Shown here: positions 60,726 through 64,000 of the stretch, one piece after another
How positions within the stretch are numbered: position 1 is the first letter of the stretch
Layout of the letters: each line of letters starts with the position of its first letter
Assembly: GCA_965217095.1 (NCBI GenBank)
Contig: OZ244235.1
Span: 496,001-560,000, forward strand
DNA: 64,000 bases
Direction of reading: 5' to 3'
Source of the DNA: CAYNZV01 sp965217095
GTDB taxonomy: Bacteria; Latescibacterota; UBA2968; UBA8231
Made by a program: the position numbers and the translations under genes
Notes under the pieces: generated by a model
What the model was told of the DNA's origin: nothing
The model's database searches: none
Seen by the model: only the letters and a program-made list of their open reading frames with translations

Positions 60726-61976
60726 GTGGCTCGGTTGGGAGGATCGGATGATCTCACCTTTGCGCAACAAAGCGATCGTTATAAAATGCCTGGTTTCCTC
60801 CGCAATATCGGCCTTCTCGTACTGTGCGAGGCCCTCAACCGCACCGGTGCTTTTGTCCTGTTGACGGCGATGGCCCTCACCGGCCTGTCACTTGCGCCCA
60901 TACCAACGGTTGCTACCGTTCCACTCGCCCTAGTGCCAATCGGCACCATGTTGCTGACCGTGCCGGCCGCTCATCTGATGAGCCGCCATGGACGCAAACC
61001 GGGATTTGTGCTCGGCGGCTCTCTTGGCGTCGTCGGCGCCGGAATCTGCACCGTCGCAACTCTGCAGGCCGAGTTCTATCTGCTCTGTGTCGGTGCCTTC
61101 TGGACCGGGGCGGCCAACGGTTTCTCCACCTACTATCGTTTCGCCGCCACGGAAGTGGTGCCGCCGGAACTGAAGAGCCGCGCCATTTCCTACGTCATGG
61201 GAGGAGGGATCGCCTCGGCTCTTTTGGGGTCGCGCCTGGCGCCCTGGAGTCAGACTCTGGTCCCGGACTCGAAGTACGCTGGGGCGTTTCTGTGTATCTG
61301 CGCGCTGCAGGCGATGATGATCGTCGCCGTTCAATTTGCGCGGTTGCCGCTGGTGAAGGTGATGGCGGATCGGAAAAAAGCTGCTCGCTCACTTCTCCAA
61401 ATCGCGCGCCAGACACCTCTGGTAATGTCGATTCTCGGGGCGGTAACTTCCTGGATGATCATGTCCCTGCTGATGCACGCGACGCCGCTGTCGATGCAGC
61501 GGGCCCACCACTCTTTCAGCGACACGACTCAAGTAATCATGTGCCACGCGCTAGCTATGTACGGACCAGCCTTCTTCACCGGGCGTCTCATCACCCGGTT
61601 CGGTGAGTGGAGGGTGATGCTGACGGGACTCGGGGTCACGATGGCGGCGGCGGTGGTAAATATCGGCGGCGCCGATCTCGTCTTTTATTACGTCGGGCTG
61701 ACGTTGCTCGGCCTCGGATGGAATTTCCTGTTTATCGGATCGACATCACTGCTGGTCGAGAGTCACAACGCCGAGGAGAAAGCCAAGGTACAGTCCACGA
61801 ACGACTCGCTCATCTTCGCATCGATGATCCTGTCGTCCCTGAGTGCCGGATCGCTAGAACATCTCGTCGGGTGGACGGTGCTCAACGAGCTGGCGCTGGC
61901 AACGATGCTCGCTGTGACCGCGGTGATGCTGTGGCTGCGGTGGCGATCATCGCCAGCTTCGTCGGTGATGGAATAG
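60726..61976 (+). CDS. MFS transporter
   Basis: About 416 residues from a GTG at 60726; the ATG at 60786 (MPGFLRNIGLLVLCEALNRTG) is an equally good start. Twelve hydrophobic helices are visible. The loop between helices 2 and 3 is MSRHGRKPGFVLGG, the classic major-facilitator motif A variant, and the second half has FFTGRLITRFGEWRVMLTG in the equivalent place. NGFSTYYRFAATEVVPPELKSRAISYVMGGGIASALLGSRLAPW fits small-molecule proton antiporters. It is divergent from OMP3 and may share the palindromic operator. Confidence 0.9.
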   Translation: MARLGGSDDLTFAQQSDRYKMPGFLRNIGLLVLCEALNRTGAFVLLTAMALTGLSLAPIPTVATVPLALVPIGTMLLTVPAAHLMSRHGRKPGFVLGGSLGVVGAGICTVATLQAEFYLLCVGAFWTGAANGFSTYYRFAATEVVPPELKSRAISYVMGGGIASALLGSRLAPWSQTLVPDSKYAGAFLCICALQAMMIVAVQFARLPLVKVMADRKKAARSLLQIARQTPLVMSILGAVTSWMIMSLLMHATPLSMQRAHHSFSDTTQVIMCHALAMYGPAFFTGRLITRFGEWRVMLTGLGVTMAAAVVNIGGADLVFYYVGLTLLGLGWNFLFIGSTSLLVESHNAEEKAKVQSTNDSLIFASMILSSLSAGSLEHLVGWTVLNELALATMLAVTAVMLWLRWRSSPASSVME

Positions 61977-61984
61977 ACTGCGCG

Positions 61985-62908
61985 TCAACAGGCGATGGCC
62001 AAAAGCGGGCGCGAGGCCTCCCACTCAACCGTCCACGTCCGGCCGTTATCTGCACTGACGTAGAGCCGGTGTTCAACGGCCGCCCAAGCTTTCCCGTCAA
62101 CCGAGAAACCCAGGTGAAACGTATCGATGTTATCGTTTGTCTCTGCGGGAAAGCCGTCGGTTACGCGGGTCCAACCGTGGCCGCGGTTGTCCGAGCGATA
62201 GAGCCGTCCACTTACGTTGGCGTGCGGTCCATCGCTGACTGAGGCGAGCAGGCAGTCGGGGTCGGAAGGATGAACGGCGATAGCGCGGCCGTATCGAACT
62301 GGCAATCCATCGGCACAGTGATCCCAGGTCTGACCGCGATCATTGCTGATGAAGACGGCGTCGGCTGTGTTTGCATAGACTCTAGCCGGCGCAGCCGCGC
62401 AGGTGGCTACCTGGTGAACGTCTTCATGCAGACCTGCGGCGACAGGCTCCCACGAGTTCCCTCGGTTCATGGAACGCATGATGCTGCCGACATGGATATC
62501 GGCGTAGACGCAGTCGCCGGCGTGGGCGAGACTGCGCACCGCGGGCGGGCCACCCCAAGGTGTGTACCATTCACTCCGACATTCCAGCTGATCGAAAGCC
62601 TCGATACGTTCCGCGGCTGCTCCCACGGTGAAGCGGAAAACGTGGGCCGACGCCGTCCCGATCAGCAGTTCGATCGGATTCTCACGGACGATATCCAGGC
62701 ATTCGATGTGGTCCTCCATCCCTGTCTCCAGACGCTCTACACGGCCGTTGGCAATCAGGGCAACGGAGTCGTCTTCAAAGGCGACCGCAGCCGTCGATTC
62801 TCCCATACATGCGCAGCGGATCTCCTCGTCTTCCAAGAGCGCCTCGGGTTCTACCGTCTCGGTCGTGTCGTCAGCGAGAAATACGGCGCTGTCGGTGAGA
62901 ATAAGCAT
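61985..62908 (-). CDS. BNR/Asp-box repeat beta-propeller protein
   Basis: 307 residues. At least four Asp boxes occur in the second half: SMNRGNSW, SNDRGQTW, SDNRGHGW and SADNGRTW, each at the turn of a propeller blade (VPS10/sortilin and sialidase-like). No signal peptide is evident and the N-terminus is acidic (TDSAVFLADDTTETVEPEALLEDEEIRC). Such cytoplasmic glycosyl-hydrolase-like propellers are usually annotated WD40/YVTN/BNR-like with no known reaction. It is convergent with the transporter, 8 bp apart. The 317 bp before the next gene (62909-63225) contain nothing I recognise. Confidence 0.85.
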   Translation of the reverse strand: MLILTDSAVFLADDTTETVEPEALLEDEEIRCACMGESTAAVAFEDDSVALIANGRVERLETGMEDHIECLDIVRENPIELLIGTASAHVFRFTVGAAAERIEAFDQLECRSEWYTPWGGPPAVRSLAHAGDCVYADIHVGSIMRSMNRGNSWEPVAAGLHEDVHQVATCAAAPARVYANTADAVFISNDRGQTWDHCADGLPVRYGRAIAVHPSDPDCLLASVSDGPHANVSGRLYRSDNRGHGWTRVTDGFPAETNDNIDTFHLGFSVDGKAWAAVEHRLYVSADNGRTWTVEWEASRPLLAIAC

Positions 62909-63225
62909 GGTTGAACTCCTTCCCGATTCAACTTGTCTCCACCTCGATTTAATGGTGGACGATCATCAGCCTTGAATATGAAGCTGTTATCGTCTACGAA
63001 ACCCCGCCGAAGGTTTTGTGATCTAGATTCATGAGTCTGACGGGCCGTTTGCGACGAGGACTACAGTAAACTCGGATTGGGAGCGGTCTCAGCATATATT
63101 AGCGCAGGTCCGATGGGTCGATTGTCTGGCGCTGGCGATTCCGCCGAGTGTGCTGCGCCGGGTTATCGAGACATTCGGCCAGGAGGGGATGCCGCAATTT
63201 CCTGCCGCGAGGAGATGTTCGTCCG

Positions 63226-64000
63226 ATGATTGAACGATACCACCGCCCCAAGAGCGATCGCCCGACGCGCTGGATTTTTATCAGCGATCTACAACTCGGA
63301 CATTCGAGTGCCGTAGTCAGCGACAACGACGAGCGGGCGCGCCGGTTGATCGAGCTGGTCGCCGCAGAAAAACCCGATTTCGTCATCAATGGCGGCGATC
63401 ACATCAACGGCGCCGTAAAAGCCGATCCATCCGAGCGCGCAAATGTGAAACGGATGTGGCGTGATTATCATCGCGTAATGAAACCTCTGCAGAACATTTG
63501 CCCGGTGATATCGACGGTCGGGAATCACGACCAGACCGGAGCGGCGGCTTCATCGGTGGAGTACCGCCGGCAGACAGGTCGTGCAGGAAAACCTAGCTAC
63601 TACGCAAGGACGATACGAGGAGTGCACGTGGTTACCGTCGACACCGTGGTCCGCAAGCACCGCGGAGGTTTTGCAGCGGGTACCGCCCAGGCTCGTTGGC
63701 TGCGCCGAGATCTACAACGGCCCAGGAAGGCATCGTGCACCGTTGTAGTCGGGCACTACCCAATCCTGACGGCATCCTGGCTGGCAGCCATGGGGGATCC
63801 ATCGCTGCTCTTTTTCACCAAGCAGGCGGGGACACAGCCCGTGTTGTTACCGATGCTGCTGGACGCGGGGGTGGATCTCTACCTATGTGGTCACCTCCAT
63901 GCGTACGAGCGCGCCCGGTATCAAGGCATGACGCAGGTCATGGCCGGAGCCCCGGGCATCGCTTTTGCCGAAATGCGCGAAAAGCCGCCTGGACCCTACA
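63226..64000 (+). CDS. Calcineurin-like metallophosphoesterase (partial, runs off right edge)
   Basis: The frame is open from the ATG at 63226 to the window end, about 258 residues. The five-block metallophosphoesterase signature is complete: WIFISDLQLGH (Asp, His), DFVINGGDHING (GDH), STVGNHDQTG (GNHD), CTVVVGHYPIL (GH) and VDLYLCGHLHAYERARYQG (GHxH). AGTAQARWLRRDLQR and the order of blocks resemble purple acid phosphatase-like members. There is no signal peptide in the visible N-terminus. AGGAG lies about 13 nt before the ATG. It may hydrolyse a phosphomonoester or diester; the substrate is unknown. Confidence 0.88.
   Translation, partial: MIERYHRPKSDRPTRWIFISDLQLGHSSAVVSDNDERARRLIELVAAEKPDFVINGGDHINGAVKADPSERANVKRMWRDYHRVMKPLQNICPVISTVGNHDQTGAAASSVEYRRQTGRAGKPSYYARTIRGVHVVTVDTVVRKHRGGFAAGTAQARWLRRDLQRPRKASCTVVVGHYPILTASWLAAMGDPSLLFFTKQAGTQPVLLPMLLDAGVDLYLCGHLHAYERARYQGMTQVMAGAPGIAFAEMREKPPGPY

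Noticed and set aside
1..64000. tRNA or rRNA genes
   Set aside because: No cloverleaf-like segment or rRNA core sequence was recognised by eye; a covariance search would be needed to exclude a tRNA.

Overview
The window is about 58-60% GC by eye and reads as a contig from an uncultured Gram-negative bacterium of the FCB type. The evidence is a secreted protein with a Y-P-N-P-F-N-P C-terminal sorting-type domain, large outer-membrane proteins rich in Asp/Asn calcium-binding-like motifs, lipoproteins, CRTAC1/ASPIC-UnbV proteins and several phytanoyl-CoA dioxygenases. A Latescibacterota-like marine or host-associated lineage is a guess, because there is no rRNA or ribosomal gene to test it. I saw no tRNA, rRNA or CRISPR array.

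Region 1 (1-22.8 kb) is intact chromosomal sequence. It holds a partial CRTAC1-type lipoprotein, a ~1000-residue outer-membrane protein (OMP1), and a minus-strand operon of phytanoyl-CoA dioxygenase, TPR protein, CRTAC1/ASPIC-UnbV protein and sulfatase-modifying-factor-like protein. After these come a secreted FlgD-like/sorting-domain protein with a long structured leader and a strong hairpin behind it, and a tightly coupled plus-strand set: dioxygenase, DUF6785-type membrane protein, isochorismatase-like hydrolase, second TPR lipoprotein. A second OMP, an AAC(3)-like acetyltransferase and a DUF4838 protein complete the region. Together they suggest a surface and catabolic programme in which OMP, TPR and CRTAC1 genes recur as a module.

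Region 2 (22.8-51 kb) is different. It opens with a group II intron, with reverse transcriptase, that cuts off the 5' end of the DUF4838 gene. It continues as a long run of small unrelated genes separated by 55-105 bp imperfect palindromes ending in GTTRRRY-like cores. I read this as an integron gene-cassette array without an integrase gene in the window (a CALIN-type array). Cassettes encode methyltransferases, a histidine phosphatase, dioxygenase, phosphotransferases, a HigBA toxin-antitoxin pair, an oxidoreductase, a serine hydrolase, cyanophycinase-like and GNAT proteins, an aldo/keto reductase, a ClbS/DfsB-like protein, an SPFH protein with a ribbon-helix-helix partner, and a nitrilase. 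Many cassettes are frameshifted, truncated or internally duplicated, most densely at 41-44.2 kb. IS481 and IS1380 elements are inserted here, and a second 132-bp copy of the intron's 5' end sits at 33.6 kb.

Region 3 (51-64 kb) returns to chromosomal-type genes: a membrane protein pair, tyrosine phosphatase, broken sialidase, GH113-like hydrolase behind a Gfo/Idh/MocA remnant, another dioxygenase, a third OMP split cleanly by an IS1595 element (8-bp target duplication visible), a perfect 24-bp LacI-type palindrome, an MFS transporter, a BNR-repeat protein and a metallophosphoesterase that runs off the end.
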